Shown here one piece after another: positions 47,238 through 55,892 of a DNA stretch of 64,000 nucleotides. The stretch's first letter is position 1, and every line of letters begins with the position of its first letter. The notes beneath the pieces were generated by a model. That model was not told the DNA's origin and searched no databases. It saw only the letters and a list, made by a program, of their open reading frames with translations. This DNA is from Pleurocapsa sp. CCALA 161 (GTDB lineage Bacteria > Cyanobacteriota > Cyanobacteriia > Cyanobacteriales > Xenococcaceae). The DNA lies in contig NZ_PVWF01000002.1 of assembly GCF_003003995.1 (NCBI RefSeq), positions 62,001 through 126,000 on the forward strand, in the 5' to 3' direction. The position numbers and the translations under genes were made by a program.

Positions 47238-47440
47238 TAAAGTGTTCGGCAGTTGCCTGCTTCAAATTCTGCCAGAGCTTCATGAGCCAGAAAGTCCAAT
47301 TTTCCTACCGCTATATCCTGCTCAATCTGCTCATCCCAGCGTTGCTCATCTAAATCCAATACCCAATCAACAAGCTGACTTAATTCTTGAGGAGAGAGTT
47401 TCAGAATTTCTGCTTCAATCTGTTTGACTGTAGACATCAC
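47237..47440 (-). CDS. Cognate antitoxin of the RelE-like toxin
   Basis: 67 aa: STVKQIEAEILKLSPQELSQ, then LVDWVLDLDEQRWDEQIEQD, an acidic helical protein ending ALAEFEAGNCRTL. Cyanobacterial antitoxins of this shape usually accompany RelE-like toxins. The stop overlaps the toxin start by one base. Start ATG 47440 or the next Met. Confidence 0.8.
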   Translation of the reverse strand: MMSTVKQIEAEILKLSPQELSQLVDWVLDLDEQRWDEQIEQDIAVGKLDFLAHEALAEFEAGNCRTL

Positions 47441-47525
47441 TCAATGAGGTTTGATTTAGTATTTTTCCATCCTAACAAAAAATATCAGTTAAAAATTGAC
47501 TCGCGGTCTGCTTCGCTGCCCCAGG

Positions 47526-47580
47526 AGCGATCGCCTTTTTTTGATTAAGGAAAATGATTAGCGAAAGTCGCGATCGCTAA
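47526..47580. repeat. HIP1-bounded repeat, copy 2 (right of the toxin-antitoxin pair)
   Basis: GCGATCGCCTTTTTTTGATT, then AAGGAAAATGATTAGCGAAA, then GTCGCGATCGCTAA. It matches 46859-46911 over most of its length and in the same orientation. A third, shorter match (GCGATCGCTAATATTG then CTTTCAT) is at 48285-48307. Palindromic TGCTTCGCTGCCCC / GCGAAGCTGCGCCC repeats lie on either side. Confidence 0.65.
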
Positions 47581-47642
47581 TATTGTTTTCATTGGTCTCG
47601 AAATTGACTTGCGGTCAGCGAAGCTGCGCCCTTGGCGATCGC

Positions 47643-47889
47643 TTAACCAACATTATAAGGCAGAACATTTACGCGCTTGCACCAGTATCTAACTCAGATC
47701 TTGCATCAGTACAAAAAAACTAAATTATGGAGACTGGACAATCAATTTAATACCCTTTTCCCTTTGACCCTTCCCCTTTACCCGAATACCACAGTTAAAT
47801 TACGCGGTAGGTGCAAGATCTCAGTCTAACAATGCCATCACTTCAATAGTACGCCTTTCGCTAGTGAGAGTTAATGGTAAATACGGCAT
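47643..47889 (-). pseudogene. Clan AA (retropepsin-like) aspartic protease, disrupted by a 130-bp element
   Basis: From ATG 47889 the frame reads MPYLPLTLTSERRTIEVMAL then LD and hits TGA. Removing the inserted element (47694-47823) and one copy of the target duplication restores MALLDTGAS, the active-site motif. Further on VNVLPYNVG is readable in another frame, so there is also a frameshift, and the remainder is lost in HIP1 repeat DNA. These are the hallmark residues of the small cyanobacterial aspartic protease family. The gene is dead. Its upstream partner ORF (47949-48209) is still intact. Confidence 0.75.
47694..47823. mobile_element. 130-bp MITE-like element with terminal inverted repeats and target duplication
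   Basis: The left end TCAGATCTTGCATC (47694-47707) matches the reverse complement of the right end, TGAGATCTTGCACC, at 12 of 14 positions. Flanking direct repeats TCTAAC lie at 47688-47693 and 47825-47830 (seven bases with one mismatch, A/G, counting the base before). The interior is AT- and C-rich, with no open frame. The insertion splits the aspartic protease gene at its LLD/TGA motif, and excision in silico restores the frame, which supports a real transposition. Confidence 0.8.
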
Positions 47890-47948
47890 GATACTTATTT
47901 ATCCGCCCAATCTTATTGGTTCGTTCCGTAAAAGAAAAACGTTGACCA

Positions 47949-48209
47949 TCAAGCATTGGCTTCTTTCTTGGCTGTAATTAGAAGATCTGATAATGCTTGA
48001 GCTGCTGTATTATCTGCTTGAGGAGACCAGACAACTGCTTCAGTTTCTGCTAATTGAGTCAAAAGCATATCCTTTGAATTACTATCTTGATTAGATTCCA
48101 AGCTGCATCCTTCCTCTTCAGCAACTGCAAGAAGGAGAAAATGAATTAGTCGCAGTTTGTCTTGATGAGATAGTTGACTGACAGTAGGTAGAACTTCGTT
48201 AAGAGACAT
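47949..48209 (-). CDS. Small partner protein of the disrupted protease (antitoxin-like)
   Basis: About 86 aa from ATG 48209 (MSLNEVLPTVSQLSHQDKLR); the frame also extends to 48242. The first half, LPTVSQLSHQDKLRLIHFLL then LAVAEEEGCSL, is a common start in short cyanobacterial proteins encoded just before clan AA aspartic proteases. The C-terminal half is Asp/Ala/Thr-rich. It may be an antitoxin or chaperone for the protease product, now without its partner. No biochemical role is known. Confidence 0.6.
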   Translation of the reverse strand: MSLNEVLPTVSQLSHQDKLRLIHFLLLAVAEEEGCSLESNQDSNSKDMLLTQLAETEAVVWSPQADNTAAQALSDLLITAKKEANA

Positions 48210-48450
48210 ATTAGTTTTCTTTCTACAAAGCTTTGAATACATCTGTAGCTTAGCTTAAAACATACAATCTCTCATGGCTCAATCGCGATCGCTAATATTG
48301 CTTTCATACTGCTAGAAACTGACGAGCGATCGCATTTTTAACTTTTAATTAAGCGATCGCGCTCATTGGCTCAAGCGATAGTATATCTTCATTATCAAAA
48401 CTGCCAAGTCGTTGAATAAAGCAAAATAACGGGTCTATTTTACTGTGCTT

Positions 48451-49083
48451 CTACTCACAATTTATCAGAGCCTCAATATCTGTCGATACGATCTTCTCCA
48501 AATTGCGTGTAATCTTGCCGATATCCCAATTCCACCAAGCTATTTCAAGTAATGAGCGAATCACCTCATCGTCAAATCGCTGACGAATAAACTTGGCTGG
48601 ATTGCCACCAAAAATTGTATAAGACGGAACATCACTTACCACTACTGATTTTGCCGCAATAATCGCTCCGTCTCCCACCTGCACCCCTGGCATGATCGCT
48701 GTTTCATAGCCAATCCACACATCGTTTCCAATTACTGTATTGCCTTTGTACGGTAGTTCTTCAGGTTGAGGGTCAACTTTTTCCCAGCCGTTGCCGAAGA
48801 TCTCGAACGGATATGTCGAAAACCCATCTAACTTGTGATTTGCACCATTCATGATGAACTTTACGCCTCTCGCCAAAGCGCAAAATTTCCCAATGATTAA
48901 GCGATCGCCGACAAAGGGAAAGTGGTATAAAACGTTACGCTCAAAATCCTCCGAGTCTTCTGGATCGTCGTAATAAGTGTAATCTCCAATGATGATATTG
49001 GGATTCGACACAGTGTTTTTAATGAAGCAGATTTGCTCAAATCCCTTCATTGGATGCTTATCTTTCGGATCGGCTCCGTACAA
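48451..49083 (-). CDS. Vat/CatB-type xenobiotic acetyltransferase
   Basis: 210 aa trimeric left-handed beta-helix acetyltransferase. The start is TTG 49083 (LYGADPKDKHPMKGF), supported by GGAG six bases upstream. Hexapeptide repeats run through IIIGDYTYYDDPE, LIIGKFCALARGVKFIMNGA, the catalytic His in NGANHKLDGFSTYPF, and TVIGNDVWIGYETAIMPGVQ. These features closely follow virginiamycin/streptogramin A acetyltransferases (VatA-E). Resistance is the family function; the natural role in this cyanobacterium is unknown. It sits inside the kdp operon region. Confidence 0.9.
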   Translation of the reverse strand: MYGADPKDKHPMKGFEQICFIKNTVSNPNIIIGDYTYYDDPEDSEDFERNVLYHFPFVGDRLIIGKFCALARGVKFIMNGANHKLDGFSTYPFEIFGNGWEKVDPQPEELPYKGNTVIGNDVWIGYETAIMPGVQVGDGAIIAAKSVVVSDVPSYTIFGGNPAKFIRQRFDDEVIRSLLEIAWWNWDIGKITRNLEKIVSTDIEALINCE

Positions 49084-49112
49084 AATAGTCTCCAGTTTTT
49101 ATAGATAAATAA

Positions 49113-49131
49113 GTGCGTAATATCAGTTATT
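49113..49131 (+). repeat. Dispersed 19-bp motif, copy 2
   Basis: GTGCGTAATATCAGTTATT, one mismatch from the copy at 19199-19217. It lies between the acetyltransferase gene and kdpC, at the junction of the accessory insert with the kdp genes. Confidence 0.5.
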
Positions 49132-49135
49132 AACT

Positions 49136-49723
49136 TCAACGTTTATTCAAATTATCCAACGCCAAATTTAACTTTAAAACATTAACTCCTGGTTCGCCAA
49201 AGATACTTAAAAATCTCCCTTCAGTATTTTTAGTCATTAAAAGTTCAACTTGATTAGTATCCAAACCTCTAGCTTGAGCTACTCTCTGAATTTGTGTTCT
49301 AGCTGCTTCGGCAGTAATGTGAGGATCTAAGCTAGAACCAGAAGTATAAACTAAATCGGCAGTTGGTTCAATTCCTTGTTGTTTTAGTTGGGTAACAGTT
49401 TCTTGAACTCTTGTTTTTAATTCGGGATTACTTGGGGCTAAATTACTTGCACCACTAACCCCAGTTAGTTTAGCATCATCACCTGTGCTGTAATTAGTAG
49501 TACTAGGACGGCTAAAAAAGTAGCGATCGCTTGTGAAATTTTGTCCTATTAAAGCCGAACCGATAATATCACCTTGGGCATTAGTAATTAAACTTCCATT
49601 TGCCTGATTGGGAAAGATAAATTGCCCGAGCGCAATTAATAGAGAAGGATAAATTAAAGCCGTTAATAGCCACAAGATAAAAGTGGTACGAATTCCTGTA
49701 ATTGTTTCTCGAAGTATAGACAT
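49136..49723 (-). CDS. kdpC: Potassium-transporting ATPase subunit C
   Basis: 195 aa. One N-terminal membrane helix (about residues 13-35), then ANGSLITNAQGDIIGSALIGQNF, FFSRPSTTNYS, SGASNLAPSNP and the C-terminal GSSLDPHITAEAARTQIQRVAQARG stretch, all classical KdpC boxes. It stabilises the KdpFABC pump. Fourth gene of the operon on the minus strand, ahead of the accessory insert. Confidence 0.96.
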   Translation of the reverse strand: MSILRETITGIRTTFILWLLTALIYPSLLIALGQFIFPNQANGSLITNAQGDIIGSALIGQNFTSDRYFFSRPSTTNYSTGDDAKLTGVSGASNLAPSNPELKTRVQETVTQLKQQGIEPTADLVYTSGSSLDPHITAEAARTQIQRVAQARGLDTNQVELLMTKNTEGRFLSIFGEPGVNVLKLNLALDNLNKR

Positions 49724-49784
49724 GATTAAAAAGTCAAAAATAAAATATGTATGGGCGTAAGGCTTGCGACCTAAAACTTGCGTT

Positions 49785-50054
49785 CTAAAATCGTTCAGGT
49801 TGGAAAATAACCGTAAAAAGATAGACAGATAACGCCAAAGTTACGCAATATAAAATACCGATCGCGTAAGCGGTATTACGAGTTATTTCTGCACCAGAAG
49901 CAGCCATTACTACAGGAGCAATAATCAAATTCAAACTAATAGTTAAGAATAAGACTATCGCTAAAGGATTTTTGAGAAAACGATCGCCAATATTTTGGAT
50001 TGTTTCGATCATATTTTGATTGAGTGAAAATTTATTTGATTTATCTAATTTCAT
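49785..50054 (-). CDS. KdpF/KdpG-like small subunit
   Basis: 89 aa with two hydrophobic segments (about 32-52 and 63-82). The C-terminal YLFTVIFQPERF matches the KdpF-type ending (short helix then PExF). Anabaena kdp operons contain an extra small gene, kdpG, between kdpB and kdpC; this gene is at that place. So it is either KdpG or a KdpF with an N-terminal extension of about 45 residues. It would sit in the membrane beside KdpA. Confidence 0.8.
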   Translation of the reverse strand: MKLDKSNKFSLNQNMIETIQNIGDRFLKNPLAIVLFLTISLNLIIAPVVMAASGAEITRNTAYAIGILYCVTLALSVYLFTVIFQPERF

Positions 50055-50090
50055 AATCTTGACCTCAATAACGAAGAAAAAAACTTATTA

Positions 50091-50107
50091 CCTACTACCT
50101 ACTACCT
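50091..50107. repeat. Short CCTACTA heptamer array at the kdpB stop
   Basis: Two CCTACTA units (50091-50104) continue directly into the kdpB stop codon (CTA on the plus strand, TAG in sense). Same heptamer family as at 26540 and 62814. Confidence 0.65.
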
Positions 50108-52193
50108 AACTCAAACCAATTTTAGTAATAATTAAATCGATAATTTTAATGCCAACAAACGGCGCAATAATACCACCTAAACCATAAAGCAAAATATTTC
50201 TAGTTAATAATTTATTAGCACTCAAAGGTCTAAATTCTACTCCCTTCAAAGCTAAAGGAATTAAGGCAGGAATAATCAAAGCGTTGTAAATTAAAGCTGA
50301 TAAAACTGCCGACTGAGAACTTGCTAAACTCATAACATTGAGACTACCAATTCCTGCTGCTGCAAACATTGCAGGGATAATAGCAAAGTATTTAGCAATA
50401 TCGTTAGCCAAAGAAAAAGTAGTTAACGCACCACGGGTAATTAATAATTGCTTACCAATAGTAACTAAATCGATTAACTTAGTGGGATCGGAATCTAAAT
50501 CAACCATGTTGGCTGCTTCTTTCGCTGCTTGTGTACCTGTATTCATTGCCAAACCGACATTAGCTTGGGCTAAAGCTGGCGCGTCATTTGTACCATCCCC
50601 TGTCATGGCAACTAACTTGCCTTTTTGCTGTTCATTTTGAATTACGGAAATTTTGTCTTCGGGGGTAGCTTCAGCGATAAAGTCATCGACTCCTGCTTCT
50701 TGGGCAATTACTGAAGCGGTAATGCGGTTATCGCCAGTTAACATGACACTTTTAACTCCCATGCGACGCAATTGATCGAAACGTTCGCGCATCCCTGGTT
50801 TGATAATATCTTTGAGATAAATTACCCCATACATATCTCCATCTAATGCCACACCCAAAGGCGTACCCCCAAGACGAGATACCCTTTCGTAAGCATCATC
50901 TAAATCAGAACTAACTTCGCCACCGCGAGAACGGACAAAACCTTTAATAGCACTAATTGCGCCTTTTCTTACTTCTTTGCCATTGGGTAGATCTGTACCA
51001 CTCATGCGAGTTTTTGCGGAAAATTCAATACCTTCTGCGGAATTGGGTTCAAAATCAATTTTCGCCCCTAATTTCTCTGCGAGTTTGACAATTGATTTGC
51101 CTTCGGGAGTGTTGTCAAATAAACTAGCAGCCAGGGCAACTTGGGCTAATTCCTTTTCGTTATGCCCGTTGACAGGAATAAACTGTTCAGCTAAACGATT
51201 GCCTAAAGTAATTGTTCCTGTTTTATCCAAGACTAAAGTATTGACATCACCACAAGCTTCTACCGCCCTTCCTGAAGTAGCGATAACATTAAACTGTGCC
51301 ACTCGATCCATACCTGCAATCCCAATGGCACTCAGTAAACCGCCAATTGTAGTGGGAATTAATGCCACCAATAGAGAAATTAAGGTTACTACTCCGACAG
51401 GAGAACCAGCATAATTAGCGATAGGGGGAATAGTTGCGACGACGATTAAAAATACTTCGGTGAGAACTGCAAGTAATACAGTTAAAGCAATTTCATTCGG
51501 AGTTTTACTTCTTTCTGCGCCTTCTACCAGGGCAATCATTCTGTCTAAAAAGCCTTTACCAGGATCAGAAGATACTCGAATCTTTAACTCATCAGAAATA
51601 ATTTTAGTACCTCCCGTAACCGAACTTGCCATATCCGAACCTGGTTCTTTAAGTACTGGTGCAGATTCTCCAGTTATTGCCGATTCGTCAACAGAAGCAA
51701 CCCCCTCAATTACTTCTCCATCAGCAGGAATAATATCTCCCGAAATCACTTGAATGATATCTCCTTTATGCAGACTGGTAGAACTAACTTCTTCAATTTC
51801 ACCACTGGGCAAAACTTTTCTGGCGGTAGTATCGGATTTTGTAGAACGTAAGGAATCGGCTTGGGCTTTCCCTCTTCCTTCGGCTACAGCTTCGGCAAAG
51901 TTGGCAAAGAGAATGGTAAGAAAGAGAATAATCGTAACTAAACCATTAAAAAAGAGTTGATTTTCTCCTGGAGTAGCACCAAAAAGATCGGGATTAATAG
52001 TTAGTAAAGCAGTAATAATCGTACCCAGCCAAACCACAAACATGACAGGATTTTTCAACATCACTTTGGGGTTGAGTTTAACAAAGGCATCTTTAAAAGC
52101 GCGTTGGTAAAGTCCTTTAGTATTGACTTTTCTTTGTTTATTTTGTTGATAGCGTTTGCTTTTTTCTGCGATTGGGTGATTGTTAGTGGTCAT
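50106..52193 (-). CDS. kdpB: Potassium-transporting P-type ATPase subunit B
   Basis: 695 aa from ATG 52193 ([15 protein letters not shown]); the longer frame to 52220 adds nine hydrophobic residues unlike the family. Contains the actuator TGES (AITGESAPV), the phosphorylation site [14 protein letters not shown], the nucleotide-binding region, the hinge [17 protein letters not shown] and about seven membrane helices. Drives K+ uptake by ATP hydrolysis with KdpA. The TAG stop continues into a CCTACTA heptamer array. Confidence 0.97.
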   Translation of the reverse strand: MTTNNHPIAEKSKRYQQNKQRKVNTKGLYQRAFKDAFVKLNPKVMLKNPVMFVVWLGTIITALLTINPDLFGATPGENQLFFNGLVTIILFLTILFANFAEAVAEGRGKAQADSLRSTKSDTTARKVLPSGEIEEVSSTSLHKGDIIQVISGDIIPADGEVIEGVASVDESAITGESAPVLKEPGSDMASSVTGGTKIISDELKIRVSSDPGKGFLDRMIALVEGAERSKTPNEIALTVLLAVLTEVFLIVVATIPPIANYAGSPVGVVTLISLLVALIPTTIGGLLSAIGIAGMDRVAQFNVIATSGRAVEACGDVNTLVLDKTGTITLGNRLAEQFIPVNGHNEKELAQVALAASLFDNTPEGKSIVKLAEKLGAKIDFEPNSAEGIEFSAKTRMSGTDLPNGKEVRKGAISAIKGFVRSRGGEVSSDLDDAYERVSRLGGTPLGVALDGDMYGVIYLKDIIKPGMRERFDQLRRMGVKSVMLTGDNRITASVIAQEAGVDDFIAEATPEDKISVIQNEQQKGKLVAMTGDGTNDAPALAQANVGLAMNTGTQAAKEAANMVDLDSDPTKLIDLVTIGKQLLITRGALTTFSLANDIAKYFAIIPAMFAAAGIGSLNVMSLASSQSAVLSALIYNALIIPALIPLALKGVEFRPLSANKLLTRNILLYGLGGIIAPFVGIKIIDLIITKIGLS

Positions 52194-52231
52194 AATTTTA
52201 AGGAAAAGTATTAATAACAATTTGAGTCGTT

Positions 52232-52487
52232 TTAAGTATTATTTAAGTCTGATAATAATTCATCTTCATTAAGATCAATCATCGAGACTCCATAGTCATT
52301 TAACTTATGCAGAAAAGTGACTTGATTAATACCAATTAAAACAGCCGCCATTTCAGAAGAAAGTTGTTTGAGTTCAAAAAGTTTGATTGCCATCGCCCAT
52401 TTTGCTTCTTGTTCAAATTGTTCTCTAGTTTTACCGATCGCCGATGCGAAAGTTTTCAGGATAATCAATAGTTAATTGCAGAGACAT
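52232..52487 (-). pseudogene. UPF0175 family gene with a frameshift, between kdpA and kdpB
   Basis: From ATG 52487 the frame reads MSLQLTIDYPENF and then runs off to a stop at 52431 (RIGDR). One base along, the other frame continues with ASAIGKTREQFEQEAKWAMA, IKLFELKQLSSEMAAVLIGI then NQVTFLHKLNDYGVSMIDLN, the UPF0175 core. Joining the two at TTTCGCA (skipping one C) gives a full-length family member. So it is either a pseudogene or frameshift-expressed. UPF0175 proteins are usually antitoxin-like partners of PIN toxins; no PIN gene is here. Confidence 0.72.
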
Positions 52488-52517
52488 TGTGTTTTTTCTT
52501 TAATTTCTGACCTTATC

Positions 52518-54203
52518 TTATATATTTTGAGCTATTTGAAAAGCTTCGGCGATCGTACCTAATGCCAAGACAGGGAAAAAGGTAAGTGCGCCGAGAATTA
52601 GAATTACTCCAGCGGTAACTCCAGTAAATAAAGTTGTATCGGTACGCAATGTTCCAGTAGTTTCGGGTACTGGTTGTTTGCGAGTCATGTTATCAGCGAG
52701 TAAAAGTAAGGCAATAATGGGAAGATAGCGTCCAATAATCATTGCTGCTGCTGCGGTAAGATTCCACCAAACAGTTGCATCCCCTAAACCTTCAAAACCC
52801 GAACCGTTATTAGCTGCTGCGGAAGTGTATTCATAAACAACTTGGGAAATGCCATGAAAACCAGGGTTACTAATACCAGATAAAGCATCGGGATAAGCTA
52901 AAGTAATCGCACTGGGAATCAAAACAGCAATAGGATGAACTAATAAAATTACACTAGCTAAAACTATTTCTTGTTTTTCGATTTTTCTCCCTAAAAATTC
53001 TGGGGTTCTTCCTACCATCAAACCGGTTAGGAATACAGTTAAAATTAAGAACACAAATAAGTAAGCTGTCCCCGTACCTTGTCCACCCCAAACTATCTGC
53101 AGAAACATATTAAACAACGTGGCAAATCCACCATTTGGCATTAAAGAGTCGTGCATTCCATTAACCGCCCCACACATAGTTCCTGTAGTAGTAACTGCCC
53201 ATAACGCAGTTTGCGCCCAGCCAAAACGAACTTCTTTCCCTTCTAAATTGTTTGCATTTGTACTAAGAAGATTATTAACAATTGGGTTGCCGTTATATTC
53301 TCCGACTGCTGCGATCGCAATTAAAATTACATAAATAATCAACACCATCCCAAATATTAGCCAACCTTGCTTTTTATTTCCTGCTATTACTCCGTAGGTA
53401 TAAATTAAAGAAGTAGGAATAATTACCATTGCTAAGGTTTCAATTAAGTTAGAAAAACCATTAGGATTCTCAAAAGGATGGGCAGAATTAATGCCAAAGA
53501 AACCACCGCCATTTTCTCCTAATTGTTTAATAATTTCAAAATGAGCAACAGGGCCTCTAGCAATATATTGAGTTGCACCTTCTAAAGTATTCGCAACTGC
53601 TGGTGGAGCTAAACTTTCGGGTACACCTAAGATTAATAAAACAATTCCGCCTACTATTGAAATCGGCAATAAAATACGTGTAATTGATTTAGTTAAATCC
53701 ACATAAAAATTACCCAAAGGATTGCCTGTTAAACCGCGAATAAAAGCGATCGCTACAGCAATTCCCGTAGCTGCCGAGGTAAACATCATAAATCCCAAGG
53801 CAAACATTTGAGAAGCGTAGGAATAAGTAGTTTCTCCTGAATAATGTTGTTGATTGGTATTAGTCACAAAAGAAACCGCCGTATGTAATGCTAAATCCCA
53901 ACTAGGTGCAGTTAATTCTGTCGGGTTTAAAGGTAAAATACCCTGGAAAATTAGCAGAGAAAACACAAATACTAACATGACTAAGTTACTAACCAATACG
54001 CTTCGGGCATATTGCCAACCAGTCATACTTTTTTGATAATTAATACCACCAACTACATAGATTAATTTTTCAATTGGTTGCGCGATCGGCTCTAAAAGAG
54101 TTTTTTGAGCTAAAAAAACACGAGCCATATAACTGCCAAACCACGGGACAATCAAAACTACAATTAATAACGTTAAAGCTATTTGAATAAAACCTTGAAT
54201 CAT
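52518..54203 (-). CDS. kdpA: Potassium-transporting ATPase subunit A
   Basis: 561 aa channel-like subunit with ten membrane helices. The four selectivity-filter-type regions are seen as [55 protein letters not shown] and [20 protein letters not shown]. The helix-rich N-terminus starts [20 protein letters not shown]. First gene of the operon; an AT-rich 260-base region upstream holds its promoter, and no clear KdpE-type site could be found by eye. Confidence 0.97.
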   Translation of the reverse strand: MIQGFIQIALTLLIVVLIVPWFGSYMARVFLAQKTLLEPIAQPIEKLIYVVGGINYQKSMTGWQYARSVLVSNLVMLVFVFSLLIFQGILPLNPTELTAPSWDLALHTAVSFVTNTNQQHYSGETTYSYASQMFALGFMMFTSAATGIAVAIAFIRGLTGNPLGNFYVDLTKSITRILLPISIVGGIVLLILGVPESLAPPAVANTLEGATQYIARGPVAHFEIIKQLGENGGGFFGINSAHPFENPNGFSNLIETLAMVIIPTSLIYTYGVIAGNKKQGWLIFGMVLIIYVILIAIAAVGEYNGNPIVNNLLSTNANNLEGKEVRFGWAQTALWAVTTTGTMCGAVNGMHDSLMPNGGFATLFNMFLQIVWGGQGTGTAYLFVFLILTVFLTGLMVGRTPEFLGRKIEKQEIVLASVILLVHPIAVLIPSAITLAYPDALSGISNPGFHGISQVVYEYTSAAANNGSGFEGLGDATVWWNLTAAAAMIIGRYLPIIALLLLADNMTRKQPVPETTGTLRTDTTLFTGVTAGVILILGALTFFPVLALGTIAEAFQIAQNI

Positions 54204-54466
54204 TTTAGAGAAGTAAAAAAAATACTTTAGTTTTAACTAATTTATTATTTCAAAACTATTATTAACTAACAATATATCAATTGTTATACTTTTTATTTAA
54301 TTTATTAATTGCTATGCTTAAATATGGATGTATATATTTGCAGGTATAGAAGATATATATATGGTTAAATAAAAAATTCAATTACTATTAATAAAATAAA
54401 AATAGATAAAATTCTAGCTTTACTGTAATTTGTGACAATATTGGATAAAGCGATCGCAAGCAACAT

Positions 54467-54790
54467 TTAATCTTCTTCTAAGTCTTGTTTTAGTATTGCC
54501 TCAATATCCCTTTTACCATGAATGACTCGAACGATCTCAACTTCAGAATCAGTAAGGCGATAAAAAATAATATGTTTTCTAAATCCTTCAATAGCTTGTT
54601 GTCTGACATCTCTTAGTTGAGGATGAGTCAAATTTGATAGTTTTCCTCTCTGGGGAAATTGTGATAACTTCTGAAAAGTCTTTTCTGCTGCAAATAAAAA
54701 ACGTTCTGAAACATCTAAGTTATCTTCAGCTAAATATGTTGCTAATTCAATCAAATCCTTGATAACTTGGGGTCTTTTAAGAATTCTCAT
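54467..54790 (-). CDS. ParE/RelE-family toxin
   Basis: 107 aa. Typical ParE-like layout: LKRPQVIKDLIELATYLAED at the N-terminus, SQFPQRGKLSNL, DVRQQAIEGFRKHIIFYRLT then VEIVRVIHGKRDIEAIL, which is the family C-terminus (I.R.LHG.RDI). ParE toxins inhibit DNA gyrase, RelE cleave mRNA; the subtype cannot be fixed here. It overlaps the ParD gene by one base. Confidence 0.9.
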   Translation of the reverse strand: MRILKRPQVIKDLIELATYLAEDNLDVSERFLFAAEKTFQKLSQFPQRGKLSNLTHPQLRDVRQQAIEGFRKHIIFYRLTDSEVEIVRVIHGKRDIEAILKQDLEED

Positions 54791-55059
54791 TAACCCACAG
54801 GATTGTTTTTCCGCGCTGCAATTTTATCTGTCACTGCCTGACGAATTTCTGCCCAATCTTTTGCTGTCATGGGGGTAGCTTCACCAGAATTTAAACCCTC
54901 TAATAATAATTGTTCTAGTTGCTTTTCTGCTTTTTGTTGGCGATCTTGACGAATTAATTGGCGAATATATTCACTGGTGGTACTATAGCCCCCACTAGCT
55001 ACTTGTTCCTCTATATATATTCGCATCTCTTCTGGTAGAGAAATATTAATACTTTTCAT
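54790..55059 (-). CDS. ParD-family ribbon-helix-helix antitoxin
   Basis: 89 aa. N-terminal RHH DNA-binding part INISLPEEMRIYIEEQVASG then GYSTTSEYIRQLIR, followed by a helical C-terminal toxin-binding region rich in Gln/Glu/Lys. Represses its own promoter and neutralises ParE (family knowledge). It lies first in the pair, overlapping the toxin gene. Confidence 0.9.
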   Translation of the reverse strand: MKSINISLPEEMRIYIEEQVASGGYSTTSEYIRQLIRQDRQQKAEKQLEQLLLEGLNSGEATPMTAKDWAEIRQAVTDKIAARKNNPVG

Positions 55060-55172
55060 GGTTAGATAGTTTTAACCCTACATGACAGATTATGACATTT
55101 TTTGCCATTTTTGAATAGAGCGATCGCTTTGGTGATTAAATTCTCGATTGGCTCTGGTTTGAAACAATGTTA

Positions 55173-55191
55173 TATAATTTGTTATAACAAA
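55173..55191 (+). promoter_or_regulatory. Promoter and 14-bp palindromic operator of the AbrB-Doc module
   Basis: TATAAT (55173-55178) overlaps by one base TTTGTTATAACAAA (55178-55191), a perfect 14-bp palindrome. A protein bound there would block the start site near 55185. The first gene encodes a DNA-binding antitoxin, so autoregulation is the natural reading. No good -35 was found. Confidence 0.6.
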
Positions 55192-55210
55192 CCAGATTTT
55201 GGTTAAAACG

Positions 55211-55432
55211 ATGAAATTAAAAGTGACCACAATTGGTAATTCAACTGGGGTAATATTGCCCAAGAAACTTCTTGAAAAATTACGCATTAGCAAAGGTGAC
55301 ACTCTTTACGTTACTGAAACATCCAGAGGGGTTGAACTTAGTCCTTACGATCAAGATTTTGCTACGCAGATGGAAATAGCGGAATCTATTATGCGCGAAG
55401 ATCGTGATGTGTTAAGAAAACTAGCGGAATGA
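55211..55432 (+). CDS. AbrB/MazE-type antitoxin
   Basis: 73 aa from ATG 55211 (a TTG 12 bases earlier would add four residues). Swapped-hairpin AbrB fold: KLKVTTIGNSTGVILPKKLL then EKLRISKGDTLYVTE. The C-terminal tail (ATQMEIAESIMREDRDVLRK) is the toxin-binding arm. Its stop overlaps the start of the doc-like gene by four bases (ATGA). Confidence 0.9.
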   Translation: MKLKVTTIGNSTGVILPKKLLEKLRISKGDTLYVTETSRGVELSPYDQDFATQMEIAESIMREDRDVLRKLAE

Positions 55433-55821
55433 GCGCACCAATTTGGGTTGAAGAAGAGGTTGTAATTGCCATTCATCTTCGTCAATTAGCAGAACATGGG
55501 GGAAGTGATGGAATTAGAGATAGAGGGTTATTAGAGTCGGCATTATTTAGACCGCGAAATCTACTTAATTATGGCAATTCCACTGTTTTCGACTTAGCAG
55601 CAACGTATGGATACGGAATTACAAATAATCATCCTTTCATAGATGGAAATAAGAGAACTTCTTATGTCGTGATGCGAACTTTTCTTAAACTTAATGGTTA
55701 CGATCTTCAAACTTCAGCCAAAGAAAAATATGAAATTTGGATACGCCTAGCTAGTAATCAAATAAATGAAGCTGATTTAGCTAGATGGATTGAGCAAAAA
55801 TCTGTGAACATAAAAAACTAG
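55429..55821 (+). CDS. Doc-type (Fic-fold) toxin
   Basis: 130 aa. The Doc/Fic core motif HPFIDGNKRTS lies at about residues 69-79. N-terminal region: IHLRQLAEHGGSDGIRDRGL then LESALFRPRN, typical of death-on-curing proteins. Doc toxins phosphorylate EF-Tu and stop translation (known for phage P1 Doc). Pairing with an AbrB-type rather than Phd antitoxin is a recognised alternative arrangement. Confidence 0.92.
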   Translation: MSAPIWVEEEVVIAIHLRQLAEHGGSDGIRDRGLLESALFRPRNLLNYGNSTVFDLAATYGYGITNNHPFIDGNKRTSYVVMRTFLKLNGYDLQTSAKEKYEIWIRLASNQINEADLARWIEQKSVNIKN

Positions 55822-55892
55822 AAGATCGACTTTGACTATACATAATAAAGCGATGGAGCAAAGTAAAACTGCGATCGCCTACTATTAAAACT

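Noticed and set aside
46986-55821. A classical genomic island with integrase or a CRISPR/defence operon
   Set aside because: No integrase, transposase gene, tRNA attachment site, nuclease or CRISPR repeat was found; only toxin-antitoxin pairs, a MITE-like element and isolated accessory genes are present.
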